Source: Myxococcales bacterium (GTDB taxonomy: Bacteria; Myxococcota_A; Polyangia; Polyangiales; Polyangiaceae). From it: 64,000 bases of DNA. A model generated the notes under the pieces. That model searched no databases. It had not been told where the DNA came from and saw only the letters and a list, made by a program, of their open reading frames with translations. Positions 25,822-34,415 of the stretch are shown piece after piece. Position numbers and translations under genes: made by a program. The DNA lies in NCBI GenBank assembly GCA_025359105.1, contig JANYHK010000131.1, forward strand, positions 31,196 to 95,195, in the 5' to 3' direction. Within the stretch, counting starts at the first letter, position 1. Each line of letters begins with the position of its first letter.

Positions 25822-28149
25822 CTACTCCGCGCCGGGGTTCTTGTTGCGACGACGCGTCGTCTTGGGGACTTTCCCCTCGAGCGGCGATTTTTGCGCCGTC
25901 GGCGTCATGTGGAAGCGGCTGGCCGGCCGGGCGGCGGCCTCGTGGACCTTGACCACGTTGCGCGTGATCTCGATGAAGCGCGACTGGCTGCGCACGATGG
26001 GCGCGCCGGGCTTCGGCTGCACGCGCACGTAGCTCCCGTCGGCCTGCAGCGCCCAGGCCTTCACGTTGTCCGAAGCGCCGACGGTGAGCGCGTCGATGAG
26101 CCGCGCGCGCAAGGTCGGGTCCTCGATCGGCACCATCACCTCGACGCGGCGGTGGAAATTGCGCGGCATCCAGTCGGCACTCGAGATGTAGACCTCGTCC
26201 TTGCCGCCGTTGGCGAAGTGCACGACGCGGCCGTGCTCGAGGTACCGATCGACGATCGCGCGCACCTCGACCGTCTCACTCACCCCCGGCACGCCCGGAC
26301 GCAGGCAGCAGATGCCGCGCACGATGAGCGAGATGGGAACACCCGCCTGCGACGCACGGTAGAGCGCCTCGATCACGTCCTCGTCGACGACGGCGTTCAT
26401 CTTCGCGACGATGCGCGCCGGCCGCCCGCTGCGCGCGTGATCGGTCTCGCGCGCGATGAGCCCGAGCACCGTCTCGTGGAGGCCGAGCGGCGCGACGATC
26501 AGGCTGTTCCACCTCGTGGGTGCGCTGTAACCGGTGAGCAGGTTGAAGAGGCTCGAGGCGTCCTCGCAGATCCCGACCTTGCTCGTCAGGAGCGAGTAGT
26601 CCGTGTAAGTGCGCGCGGTCGAGGTGTTGTAGTTGCCCGTCGACAGGTGCACGTAGCGGCGTAGCTTGCCGCGCTCGCGCCGGATGATGAGGAGGCACTT
26701 GGCGTGCGTCTTCAGGCCGAGGAGTCCGTACACGACGTGGACCCCGGCCTGCTCGAGCGCGCGCGCCCACTGGATGTTCGACTCTTCGTCGAAGCGCGCC
26801 TTGAGCTCGACGATGGCGGTCACCTGCTTGCCGCTCTCCGCCGCACGCGCCAGGGCCTTGATGATCGAGGAGTCGCCGCCGGCGCGGTAGAGCGTCTGCT
26901 TGATGGCGAGGACATCGGGATCGTCGGCCGCGCGGGTGATGAGATCGACGATGGCGTCGAAGCTCTCGTACGGGTGGTGCAGCAGCACGTCCTGCTCGCG
27001 CATGACGGCGAACACGTCCTCGGCGTCGCGCAGCGGCGGTACGACGAGCGGCATGAACGGCTCGTCACGCAGCTCGCGTCGATCGTCGCGCGCCGCCATC
27101 TGCAGCAGATCTGCGACGTTGAGCAGCCCGGCCGAGACCGTCGACTGCGGGCTCTGGATCGAGACGCGGTAGACGTCGCGGTCCGGATCCAGCTTCAGCG
27201 CCTTCACCAGCTTGGCCAGCGACGCGACCGTCGGCTCGCCGGCGACCTCGAGGCGCACCGCGTTGCCGCGCTCGCGCCGGCGGAGCTCCTGCTGGATCGT
27301 CTGCAGCAGGTCCTCGGCCTCTTCCTCGTCGATCTCGATGTCGAAGTTGCGCGTGACGCGAAAGGCGTAGACCCCCTTGAGGCGCACCCCCGGGAAGATC
27401 ATCCCGACGTGGCGCGCGACGAGATCCTCGAGGAGCACGAACGCGTGCCGAACGAGCGATCCGTCGGGCATCTTGATGCCGGGGATCTCCATCAAGCGCG
27501 GCAGGATCATCGGCACTTGCACGACGCCGAAGCCTGCCTCCGCCGCGCCGTCGCCCATGAACATGACGCCCAGGTTCAGGCTCTTGTTGCGGACGTGCGG
27601 GAACGGGTGACCAGGATCGATCGCGATCGGGGTCATGATCGGGAAGATGTCGGACACGAACCGCTCGTCGAGCGCCGCGAGCGCGTCGGGGGGGAGCGCC
27701 TCGGGCTTGAGGAGCATGATCCCCTGCTCGGCGAGGCGCGGGAGCAGGTGGTTCACGAGGCCGACGGTGTGCTGGTGCACGAGATCGTGCACGCGCGTCG
27801 CGATGGTGTTGAGCTGCTCGGCGACGGTCATGCCGTCGGGGGCGATCTCGCCGACCTCGCCGGAGAGCTGCTGCTTCAGTCCGGCGACGCGGACCATGAA
27901 GAACTCGTCCAGGTTCGAGCTGACGATCGCGTAGAACTTGAGCCGCTCGAGGAGGGGAACGCTCTCGCTCTCGGCCTCCGCGAGCACGCGGGCGTTAAAC
28001 TCGAGCCACGACAGCTCGCGGTTCAAGTAAAGAGAGTTCGAGCGGAGATCCGGGACCTCTCCGGTGGGCTGCGACGGCAAGACCGGCACCGAGGCCGAGA
28101 CCGGCGGATGCGGGGTCGAGCTCGAAACGGGCCCAGGTTCTGTCGTCAT
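25822..28149 (-). CDS. ppk1: Polyphosphate kinase 1
   Basis: The 775-residue protein carries the PPK1 landmarks: LYLNRELSWLEFNARVL (residues about 40-56), SSNLDEFFMVRVAGLK, the first PLD-like motif THAKCLLIIRR with the phosphorylated His (equivalent of E. coli His435), RRYVHLSTGNYN, and a second site with IVDRYLEHGRVV (position of His592). It reversibly transfers the gamma phosphate of ATP to polyphosphate. The first 40 residues are Pro/Ser-rich and probably disordered. The basic tail (TRRRNKNPG) is unusual but unremarkable. It lies 8 bases downstream of the GT-C-like membrane protein gene on the same strand and converges on the CPBP gene. No ppx gene is adjacent. Confidence 0.95.
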   Translation of the reverse strand: MTTEPGPVSSSTPHPPVSASVPVLPSQPTGEVPDLRSNSLYLNRELSWLEFNARVLAEAESESVPLLERLKFYAIVSSNLDEFFMVRVAGLKQQLSGEVGEIAPDGMTVAEQLNTIATRVHDLVHQHTVGLVNHLLPRLAEQGIMLLKPEALPPDALAALDERFVSDIFPIMTPIAIDPGHPFPHVRNKSLNLGVMFMGDGAAEAGFGVVQVPMILPRLMEIPGIKMPDGSLVRHAFVLLEDLVARHVGMIFPGVRLKGVYAFRVTRNFDIEIDEEEAEDLLQTIQQELRRRERGNAVRLEVAGEPTVASLAKLVKALKLDPDRDVYRVSIQSPQSTVSAGLLNVADLLQMAARDDRRELRDEPFMPLVVPPLRDAEDVFAVMREQDVLLHHPYESFDAIVDLITRAADDPDVLAIKQTLYRAGGDSSIIKALARAAESGKQVTAIVELKARFDEESNIQWARALEQAGVHVVYGLLGLKTHAKCLLIIRRERGKLRRYVHLSTGNYNTSTARTYTDYSLLTSKVGICEDASSLFNLLTGYSAPTRWNSLIVAPLGLHETVLGLIARETDHARSGRPARIVAKMNAVVDEDVIEALYRASQAGVPISLIVRGICCLRPGVPGVSETVEVRAIVDRYLEHGRVVHFANGGKDEVYISSADWMPRNFHRRVEVMVPIEDPTLRARLIDALTVGASDNVKAWALQADGSYVRVQPKPGAPIVRSQSRFIEITRNVVKVHEAAARPASRFHMTPTAQKSPLEGKVPKTTRRRNKNPGAE

Positions 28150-28157
28150 CGGGACGG

Positions 28158-30002
28158 CTACTTTACCTCATCTCCCTCCGGAGCCTTCTTTTCGGGGGTC
28201 TTCGGAGAGGGCGGCGGCGCGATATCCCTGCGCATCCACACGTGATTTGCTTCGAACGCGGCGGTCTCCACGTAGTTCGCGGACACCCAATCGGCCGTCT
28301 TGGGACTGTGCTCCCGGAGGTCCTGGAATGCGTCCTGCCAGGTGATGAGGGGGGCCTTGTCGAGGAAGACGAACGCCGCGGGAGGCGCCTTGATGAGGCG
28401 CCCAAAGAGGTCGGCCTCGTGGGCGTCGCGGAGCGCCGTGATGCGCGCTTGCTCCTGCAGGTTGGGGTGGAGCCCGGTCGGCGACGGCAGCTGCCCGCCC
28501 GCCAGCGCCGCGTCGGCGTTGAGATCGTACGCGTAGATGTACGGCGTCGCGCTCATGCGCTCGGCGAGAAAGAGGATGTACGGATCCATGCCGTACATCT
28601 GGACCTTGTCGGCCGGACCGGTGTGCTCCTTCAGGTACGCCGCGGTCTGCCGCAGCTCCCACGGGAAGAAATCATAGGTCGTGAAGTAGACGAGGTAGTC
28701 CCGCGAGCTCCGCTCCTCGGCGTCGCGCGCCTTGGTGAGGATCCACAGGTTCGTCGTGTGGGGCGACATCGGCATCATGAGCGCGACGCGTAGCGCCAGC
28801 GCGCTCACCACCAGGAACGGCGCGAGGCGACCGCCGGCACGACGCGACGCGCGGGACGTGGGGGCGCGCTCCCAGAGCCACACCGCGATGGCGAGCCACT
28901 GCAGGTGGAGCCCCGCGCTCACGGGGTGGAAGTGGTACGGAAACCCCTTCGCCTGCAGGACCACGTTGGCGAGGCCGCACAGCGGCAAGAGCGCCAGCGC
29001 CAGCGTGCGGCGGGGCATCTGGCGATCGAGGATGAGCCCGAGCATCGCCGCGCTCGTCACGAAGGAGAGGCCCGCCGTCGTGCTGACGCCGGGGAGGGAG
29101 AAGATCTCCACGGCGGAGCGCGGCCAGATGAACCGGTACATCGTCGGGACGTCCACGAAGTAGATCCGGACGAACGCTGCCAGGTCCGCGTAGACGAGGA
29201 GGTAGCAGAGCTGCGTGAGGGCGCCGAACGCTCCGCCCAGCGCGAACGTGACGAGGCGCGGCTTCTTCGCGAGCTTGGGCTCGTCGTCGACGACGACGGC
29301 CAGGACCTGCGCGACGGTGAAGAGCACGAACGTCGGCTTGCCGAACCACGTCACCACGCTGAGCGCGCCGGCGACGGCCAGGAGACGACGCGGCCACACC
29401 GCGCCCGCCCGACGCAGGCCCGCCTGCGCCACGATCTGGAGCATCACCGACGAGAGCAAGAACCAGTCGAAGAAGCTCTCGCGCTGCGCCAGATCCCAGA
29501 AGATGTACTGGAGGTACTGCGCCGAGAGCACCACCCAGCCGGCGAACGCCCAGGCGACGTGCGCGACGATGCGCTCGGGCCGCTCGAAGAGGCGCGCGGC
29601 GGGGAGGAGGCGCTTGCCGAGCCCCGGCAAGCACGCGCCGGCCAGCGCGAAGGAGGCGCCGGTCACCACCAGATCGAGGACGCGGAAGCGATGCTCGTCG
29701 GCGCCTCCAAGCTTCAGGAAGACGAGATGCACGAGGTGCGTGAGCGGACCGTTCACGTCGCGGACGTCGAGGTAGTCCTTGGCGCCGCGGCTGACGGCCC
29801 ACGCGACGTACTGGAAGATCCCCTGGTCGCGGCCCAGCGTGGAGAGAGACGCGCGGTGGGTCGCGTCGACGACCCAGAAGAGCGGCGGCAGCGCGACGAT
29901 GAGCGCCGGCACGAGGGCGGGGAGCAGCCGCCGCACGGCCCTTCGCCAGCGGACGGTCCGCGCGAGCTCCGCCCCCTCCGACGCCGCGTCGTCCTCCTCC
30001 AT
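28158..30002 (-). CDS. Polytopic membrane protein, GT-C glycosyltransferase-like (PMT/ArnT superfamily)
   Basis: The 614-residue protein has a basic N-terminus, about ten to twelve hydrophobic helices and a soluble C-terminal part. After the first helix comes a loop with LGRDQGIFQYVAW, YLDVRDVNGPLTH and more; an acidic pair in the first extracytoplasmic loop followed by a G/NGP motif is the signature of GT-C enzymes that use polyprenyl-phosphate sugars (family 39/83 type). It would transfer a sugar on the outer face of the inner membrane. The acceptor is unknown. The C-terminal tail is Lys/Pro-rich (SPKTPEKKAPEGDEVK). It lies immediately upstream of ppk1. Confidence 0.65.
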   Translation of the reverse strand: MEEDDAASEGAELARTVRWRRAVRRLLPALVPALIVALPPLFWVVDATHRASLSTLGRDQGIFQYVAWAVSRGAKDYLDVRDVNGPLTHLVHLVFLKLGGADEHRFRVLDLVVTGASFALAGACLPGLGKRLLPAARLFERPERIVAHVAWAFAGWVVLSAQYLQYIFWDLAQRESFFDWFLLSSVMLQIVAQAGLRRAGAVWPRRLLAVAGALSVVTWFGKPTFVLFTVAQVLAVVVDDEPKLAKKPRLVTFALGGAFGALTQLCYLLVYADLAAFVRIYFVDVPTMYRFIWPRSAVEIFSLPGVSTTAGLSFVTSAAMLGLILDRQMPRRTLALALLPLCGLANVVLQAKGFPYHFHPVSAGLHLQWLAIAVWLWERAPTSRASRRAGGRLAPFLVVSALALRVALMMPMSPHTTNLWILTKARDAEERSSRDYLVYFTTYDFFPWELRQTAAYLKEHTGPADKVQMYGMDPYILFLAERMSATPYIYAYDLNADAALAGGQLPSPTGLHPNLQEQARITALRDAHEADLFGRLIKAPPAAFVFLDKAPLITWQDAFQDLREHSPKTADWVSANYVETAAFEANHVWMRRDIAPPPSPKTPEKKAPEGDEVK

Positions 30003-30018
30003 GAAGGCCCGAACCTAG

Positions 30019-30046
30019 ATCAGGGAGCGCCAATATGCTCCCTGAT
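30019..30046 (-). terminator. Perfect 10-bp hairpin between lipoprotein and membrane-protein genes
   Basis: ATCAGGGAGC pairs perfectly with GCTCCCTGAT across an 8-base AT-rich loop (GCCAATAT as read on the plus strand). It lies 14 bases after the lipoprotein stop and 16 bases before the membrane-protein start, both on the minus strand. There is no T-run after the stem on that strand, so it may be a weak or factor-assisted terminator, or a leader hairpin. Confidence 0.5.
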
Positions 30047-30059
30047 TTCGCCTCCCGCT

Positions 30060-31247
30060 CTACTGGAGCGCGTCGGTGCGGACGAACATCTGGTAGGCGC
30101 CGGAGTGCGGATTGCCCGACGACGCGTCGTCGAACGAGGCGTTGTAGACGAGGGCCGAGCCGTAGGGCCCGATGGTCACCGCGTCGGCGCCGACCAGGCC
30201 CGCCCAGCTCACCTTGCACGCCGTCGTGTCGGCGTCGGTGCAGGAGTCGGCGACGCCGGCGAGGCAGGCGGAACGCGCAGCGGGCGTGAGCGGCACGTTG
30301 ACGCCGCCGTAGGCTGCCATCACCGTGTCGATGTCGGCTCCCCCGGTCGCCTTGCCGGTCCACACCGAGACCGTCGCCGTCTTGGCCGTCGGGTTGTAGA
30401 CCTCTACATACTGGTAGGACGTCACCGAGGTCCCGATCGTCGCGCCGGGGCAAGTGTCGGCGAGGAGCCCGATCGTCTGCGCGGCGGGCAGCGAGAACTT
30501 TGCGCTGGCCTTGGCGCCGACCGTGGTCGGGATCTTGATGGACGCGCTCGCGGTGCCGCCTTCCGGCACGAAGCAACCGCCGAAGTTCCCCCACGTGCAC
30601 GCGGCGGAGCACACGCGCTGGCGGCCCCCGACGTCGCACGACAACCCGACCTCGAAGTCCACCGTCGCGGGCTGGCAGGCGTCCGCCGGCTGCCCTTGGC
30701 ACGAACCCACCGCGTACGAGCAGTCGTTCTGACAGACCTTCTGGCGCGTGCCGCAGAAGCCGCACGTCTCGGTCGTCGTCTTGCCCGGCGTGCAGCCACC
30801 GGGGACCTGCCCCTGGCAAAATCCCCACGCGCCCCACCTGCCGACGGGCCCGCCATCGGGCGCGAGGCACGTACGCGTCTGGAAGCCGCAGATGCCGCAC
30901 GCTTGCTGCTGGATGGTGTCGAGCGGCTGGCATGGCGAGCCCTGCGGTCCGCCGGCGTCCTGGCCGGCTTCGATGATCTGCGCGTCGGGCGGCATGCCGG
31001 AGTCGGCGGAGCCCGCCTCGGGCCGCGGCGCGGCGTCGGGATCGCCGGGAAGCGCGCTGCCTTCGAGCGTGGCGTCGTGGCCACCGCCGGTCGACGCGTC
31101 GGTGCCGAGCGAGTCCGCGGTCGGCGAGGCCGCGTCGCCCTCGTCCAGGATCGGGGCGCCGCCGTCGGCGCTGCACGCCGTGGTGGCGTGGAAGGCAAAA
31201 AGCACCGCCACGGCGAGCAGAGAACGAACGAGACGAACGGCACGCAT
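30060..31247 (-). CDS. Secreted Cys-rich lipoprotein (unknown function)
   Basis: A 395-residue protein with a basic start, hydrophobic stretch and lipobox HATTAC giving lipidated Cys25 followed by Ser, which predicts outer-membrane sorting. Residues about 30-100 are an Asp/Gly/Ser/Ala-rich low-complexity spacer of the kind common on myxobacterial surface proteins. Residues about 105-210 hold three or four Cys repeats with the pattern C-G-x-C-G-x-x-x-x-x-C (ACGICGFQTRTC, TCGFCGTRQKVC). The rest is a beta-rich domain with a few cysteines. A good ribosome site (AAGGAG) precedes the ATG by 7 bases. It shares strand and character with the lipoprotein gene upstream. I do not recognise a named family. 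Confidence 0.75.
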   Translation of the reverse strand: MRAVRLVRSLLAVAVLFAFHATTACSADGGAPILDEGDAASPTADSLGTDASTGGGHDATLEGSALPGDPDAAPRPEAGSADSGMPPDAQIIEAGQDAGGPQGSPCQPLDTIQQQACGICGFQTRTCLAPDGGPVGRWGAWGFCQGQVPGGCTPGKTTTETCGFCGTRQKVCQNDCSYAVGSCQGQPADACQPATVDFEVGLSCDVGGRQRVCSAACTWGNFGGCFVPEGGTASASIKIPTTVGAKASAKFSLPAAQTIGLLADTCPGATIGTSVTSYQYVEVYNPTAKTATVSVWTGKATGGADIDTVMAAYGGVNVPLTPAARSACLAGVADSCTDADTTACKVSWAGLVGADAVTIGPYGSALVYNASFDDASSGNPHSGAYQMFVRTDALQ

Positions 31248-31298
31248 GTGAGAGCTCCTTCGAAGATCGGTGATCGGCCCGAGCGCGGCGAAGCGCGG

Positions 31299-33116
31299 CT
31301 AGTGGAAGCACATGGCGTCCGAGTTCAGCGGCGCCGCGCCACCGGGGGCGAGGTACTTGGTGGTGGTCGGGCCATCCAGCGCCGTGTCGTCGACGCAGTA
31401 GGCGCTGTTGCCGTCGAGCGCCGGGTGCGGCTGCTGCGACGCGGTGGGTTTCACGTCGCAGGACAGGACGCCGCCGGTGAGCTTCGCGGTGATGAGCGTC
31501 ACCTTCCACATGTCGCCGGTGGTGTCGTCTCCGGCCGTCGTCAGCCTCGGGAAGTCGATCCCGGTGACCGGGCTGTACCCGGTGGAGAGCACGCGCTCGC
31601 CGTTGCAGTAGACGTTGACATGCGTGCGCGAGACCCCGCTCCCGCCGAAGTACTTCACGGCCACCGCGTACTTCGAGCCGTCCGCGGGGGCGTCGACGTT
31701 GATGTTCTCGGGCCCGCAGAAGCCGCCGCCTACGTTCCCGCCGGTGCTCGTAGGCGCGTTGGGGTTCGTGACCGTCGCGTCGCACTTTCCAGACAGACCG
31801 TTCGCGTCGCGATCGAGGCGGGGGTTCATGCACGCGCCGCTCGTCTGGGATCCCCAGCCCTGGCACGCCGACGACGCCGACGTCGGATACCAGGAGAGCG
31901 AGCTGCTGCCGTAGCAGCTGGCGTAGTAGCAGTCCTCGGTCGCGCAGGTGCCGCTCCAGCCCTTCTTGGGGCACGACGCGAAACCGTCGACCTTGGCCAC
32001 GTGCAGATCGAGATCGACGCCCGCGGCCTCGGTGTCCCAGCACGCCTCGGCACGAATGCCCGGGGCGCGCACCGCGATCTTTTGCGTGCACGCGTAGTGC
32101 TTGCCGAAGAGCTCGAACTCGCCGGTGACGAGGTAGTCACCGGACAGCGAAAATGCCGGGTAGAACGAGGAGGTGACCGTCGGCTCGGCGGCGACGACGC
32201 CGTGCTCTTTTCCGCTGAGGCCGAGCGTGTCCGCCTGCTGGCTGACGGGCGCTCCGGTGCCGTCCGGCGTCTTGTACATCGCGAAGGTCGGGTGCGGCAG
32301 CACGTTGTCGCAGTCACCGCCGACGAGCGACCACTTCCAGTTCTTCGCGGACGCCGACTCGGCGGGGTTCTGGAACCACGCGGCGCCGTCGACCCTGAGC
32401 GGGAGCTGCGACGGGGCGGGGTAGGGCCTGGTCTCGAGCGGCGTCGTCGGGCACTGGATGCTGCCCGGCCCGCAGCTGCAGTCGTGGGCCCTCGAGTTCT
32501 GCTCGCGGCCGTCGCAGTCGAAGTCACCCTTCGCGCAAAAGTCGTCGGCGAACGGCGGCTGGGCGCCTCGGCAGTGGCCGCTCCACGTGCCGGCGAACTC
32601 GGTCGTGTGCTTCACGCAGTCGACGGTCCCCCGCGCGTTCTGTGCGCACCAGCCGGCGGGGACGCCGCCCAGGGTCTGGCTCGCGGGGACGAGAAAGCAC
32701 TCCTTGGTCACGCCCGCCGCGGGGCAAGCGCAGCCCTCGTCGACGAGCCCGTCGCAGTCGTCGTCGAAGCCGTTGCCGCCGGCGCCGTTCGGCGCGAAGC
32801 CCGCGAGATCGTGCTTGCCGTCGCACTCGTCCCCGGTGGCGACCATGCACACACGCCGCACGGGACCCGGGCCGCCTGCGTCCGGTGTGCAGCTCTGCTC
32901 CGCGTCGATCGTCCCGTCGTTCAGGAGGCCGCCGCCGTCCAGAATTCCCCCCGCGGCGCCGGGCGCTGCGGCGAGCTCGGGCGGCGGCCCCGCGTCGAGG
33001 GCGCTCTCCGCATCGAAGCCCCCCTTCGGACCTGCGCTGCAGGCGACGACCACCCCGAGCGCGAGACCGGCGACGGCGAGACGAACGGAGTGAGCGGAAC
33101 GAAAGAGACGCCTCAT
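31299..33116 (-). CDS. Secreted Cys-rich lipoprotein with MopE-type motif
   Basis: A 605-residue protein with a signal peptide and lipobox VVVAC (Cys26, then Ser). A Gly/Asp/Ala spacer follows, then a MopE-like calcium-binding-type segment GNGFDDDCDGLVDEGCAC (residues about 110-130) and several other Cys-rich stretches (CDGREQNSRAHDCSC). The second half has AAGVDLDLHVAK and many Gly/Tyr/Cys residues, which resembles the YfaP-like or DUF2135-like domains with DLDLHV. It is probably an extracellular adhesion or binding protein. With the next lipoprotein gene 51 bases away on the same strand it may form a transcription unit. Function unknown. Confidence 0.75.
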   Translation of the reverse strand: MRRLFRSAHSVRLAVAGLALGVVVACSAGPKGGFDAESALDAGPPPELAAAPGAAGGILDGGGLLNDGTIDAEQSCTPDAGGPGPVRRVCMVATGDECDGKHDLAGFAPNGAGGNGFDDDCDGLVDEGCACPAAGVTKECFLVPASQTLGGVPAGWCAQNARGTVDCVKHTTEFAGTWSGHCRGAQPPFADDFCAKGDFDCDGREQNSRAHDCSCGPGSIQCPTTPLETRPYPAPSQLPLRVDGAAWFQNPAESASAKNWKWSLVGGDCDNVLPHPTFAMYKTPDGTGAPVSQQADTLGLSGKEHGVVAAEPTVTSSFYPAFSLSGDYLVTGEFELFGKHYACTQKIAVRAPGIRAEACWDTEAAGVDLDLHVAKVDGFASCPKKGWSGTCATEDCYYASCYGSSSLSWYPTSASSACQGWGSQTSGACMNPRLDRDANGLSGKCDATVTNPNAPTSTGGNVGGGFCGPENINVDAPADGSKYAVAVKYFGGSGVSRTHVNVYCNGERVLSTGYSPVTGIDFPRLTTAGDDTTGDMWKVTLITAKLTGGVLSCDVKPTASQQPHPALDGNSAYCVDDTALDGPTTTKYLAPGGAAPLNSDAMCFH

Positions 33117-33197
33117 CGGGCGACGCTATGGAGCGTTCACGCGAGGCCGTCACGGACCCGACGTGCCAATGCGTTGTACGAACGCGCCAACGCGGGG

Positions 33198-34244
33198 CTA
33201 ATCGTCGATCGGACGCGGCGGAGACATCTGCTCGCGGTACTTCTGCGGCGTCGTCCCGGTCCATCGACGAAACGCTCGATAGAAGGGCGCCGGATCGGAG
33301 AAGCCGAGGACGAAGCAGACCTCCGAGATCTCGGTGTCCGGGCGCGTGATGAGCTGCAGCGCGGTCTCTCGTCTCACTTCGTCGACGAGCGCCCGAAGGC
33401 TGGTCCCGAGCTCGCCGAGGCGCCTCTGGAGCGTTCGCACGGAGGTGCGGCTCGCTCTCGCGAGCTCGCTCAGTCTCGGCGTGCCCTCGGACAGGCGCGT
33501 GGAGATCTGGCGGCGCAGCTCGGCCAGCGCCGGATCGGGGCCGGTGGCGTCGACGGCGAGCCTCCGAGCGTGCGCGTCGAGCATCGCGCCTACGTAGGGG
33601 TCGGCCGTCTTGAGCGGTCGAGCGAGCATGGACGCGTCGAACGTGAGCGCATCGCGCGGCGCACCGAACCGCACGGGCGCGCCGAAGAACGCCTCGTAGC
33701 GCGCGACGGCGGCCGCAGGCGCGTGGGTGAACGTGCATGCATGCAGCACCATGGCCGTGCCGACCAGCTCGCGGCAGCGCTCCGCGATGATCCCCATCGT
33801 GAACTCGGCGAGGTACCGGTCGCGCAGCGCGTCGGGCTCGAGGGTTCGCACGACGGTCGCCTCGTCACCCGCGACCTCGAGGGTGATCTGCACGCGATCG
33901 GTGAGCATGCAGACGTACCGGGCGACGCGCTCGATGGCGTCGCGGAGGGTAGGGCTCGTCATCGTGCAGTAGTCGATGAAGCCGAAGGTCCCCAGCGGCG
34001 AGGCGCGCGCGATCTCCAGCCCGAGCAGCGGCTCGCCGAGCTTCGCGCTCAGCCCCTCCAGGAAGGCGAGGACCTGCTTCTCGTCGAGCGTGTCCCCCTC
34101 GCCGAGGTGCGCGACGACGGCATCGACGTCCGCACCGAGGCGCTTCAGGCCCTGCACCATCGGCAGCACGAGGCGTGCCGACACGCCGTGACGCCCGCGC
34201 GCTCGAACGTCGCCGCTCGCCTTTCCGGCGCGTGTCGTGGCCAT
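33198..34244 (-). CDS. AraC-family transcriptional regulator (OruR/ArgR-like N-terminal domain)
   Basis: The 348-residue protein has an N-terminal effector-binding half of the Arabinose_bd type (LARPLKTADP, then about 60 residues to the DNA-binding part) and a C-terminal AraC domain with two helix-turn-helix motifs: RLSELARASRTSVRTLQRRL and EISEVCFVLGFSDPAPFYRA, ending in WTGTTPQKYREQM. The second helix-turn-helix keeps the canonical GFSDPAPFYRAF...TPQKYR pattern. Family members of this kind often control the neighbouring gene for an oxidoreductase or a lipid enzyme; here the divergent neighbour is a DHH phosphoesterase, so no target is obvious. A palindrome sits 12 bases before its ATG. Confidence 0.9.
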   Translation of the reverse strand: MATTRAGKASGDVRARGRHGVSARLVLPMVQGLKRLGADVDAVVAHLGEGDTLDEKQVLAFLEGLSAKLGEPLLGLEIARASPLGTFGFIDYCTMTSPTLRDAIERVARYVCMLTDRVQITLEVAGDEATVVRTLEPDALRDRYLAEFTMGIIAERCRELVGTAMVLHACTFTHAPAAAVARYEAFFGAPVRFGAPRDALTFDASMLARPLKTADPYVGAMLDAHARRLAVDATGPDPALAELRRQISTRLSEGTPRLSELARASRTSVRTLQRRLGELGTSLRALVDEVRRETALQLITRPDTEISEVCFVLGFSDPAPFYRAFRRWTGTTPQKYREQMSPPRPIDD

Positions 34245-34255
34245 GTCCCCAGCCT

Positions 34256-34288
34256 ATGGCAACCGTCCTTTGGACGAACAGTTGCCAT
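34256..34288. promoter_or_regulatory. Inverted repeat upstream of the AraC regulator gene
   Basis: Outer arms ATGGCAAC/GTTGCCAT (8 bases each, perfect) enclose CGTCC-TTT-GGACG (5-base arms, perfect) with four extra bases (AACA) on one side. It sits 12 bases before the ATG at 34244. On the minus strand the GACGGTTGCCATA part is almost the same as GACGGTTGCTATA in the palindrome at 44065-44088, also just before a start codon. It is therefore probably an operator or promoter element for the AraC gene, possibly autoregulatory. The remaining 127 bases to the DHH start hold no further gene I can support. Confidence 0.5.
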
Positions 34289-34415
34289 GGACTCCTCGTG
34301 ACTCTAAGGCCACGGCAACGCTGGGAATAGACCGCGGCATGTCGCTTGCTCAGGGCTTAACGAAGGGGGAAGTGCTCGACGGCGCATCGAAAAAGGCGCC
34401 ACAATTCGGGTCACC

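Noticed and set aside
28905..34301. A 1798-codon open frame on the plus strand
   Set aside because: It is antisense to the membrane protein, lipoprotein and AraC genes, and its translation is Arg/His/Glu/Ala-rich without any recognisable domain, as expected of the reverse strand of GC-rich coding DNA.
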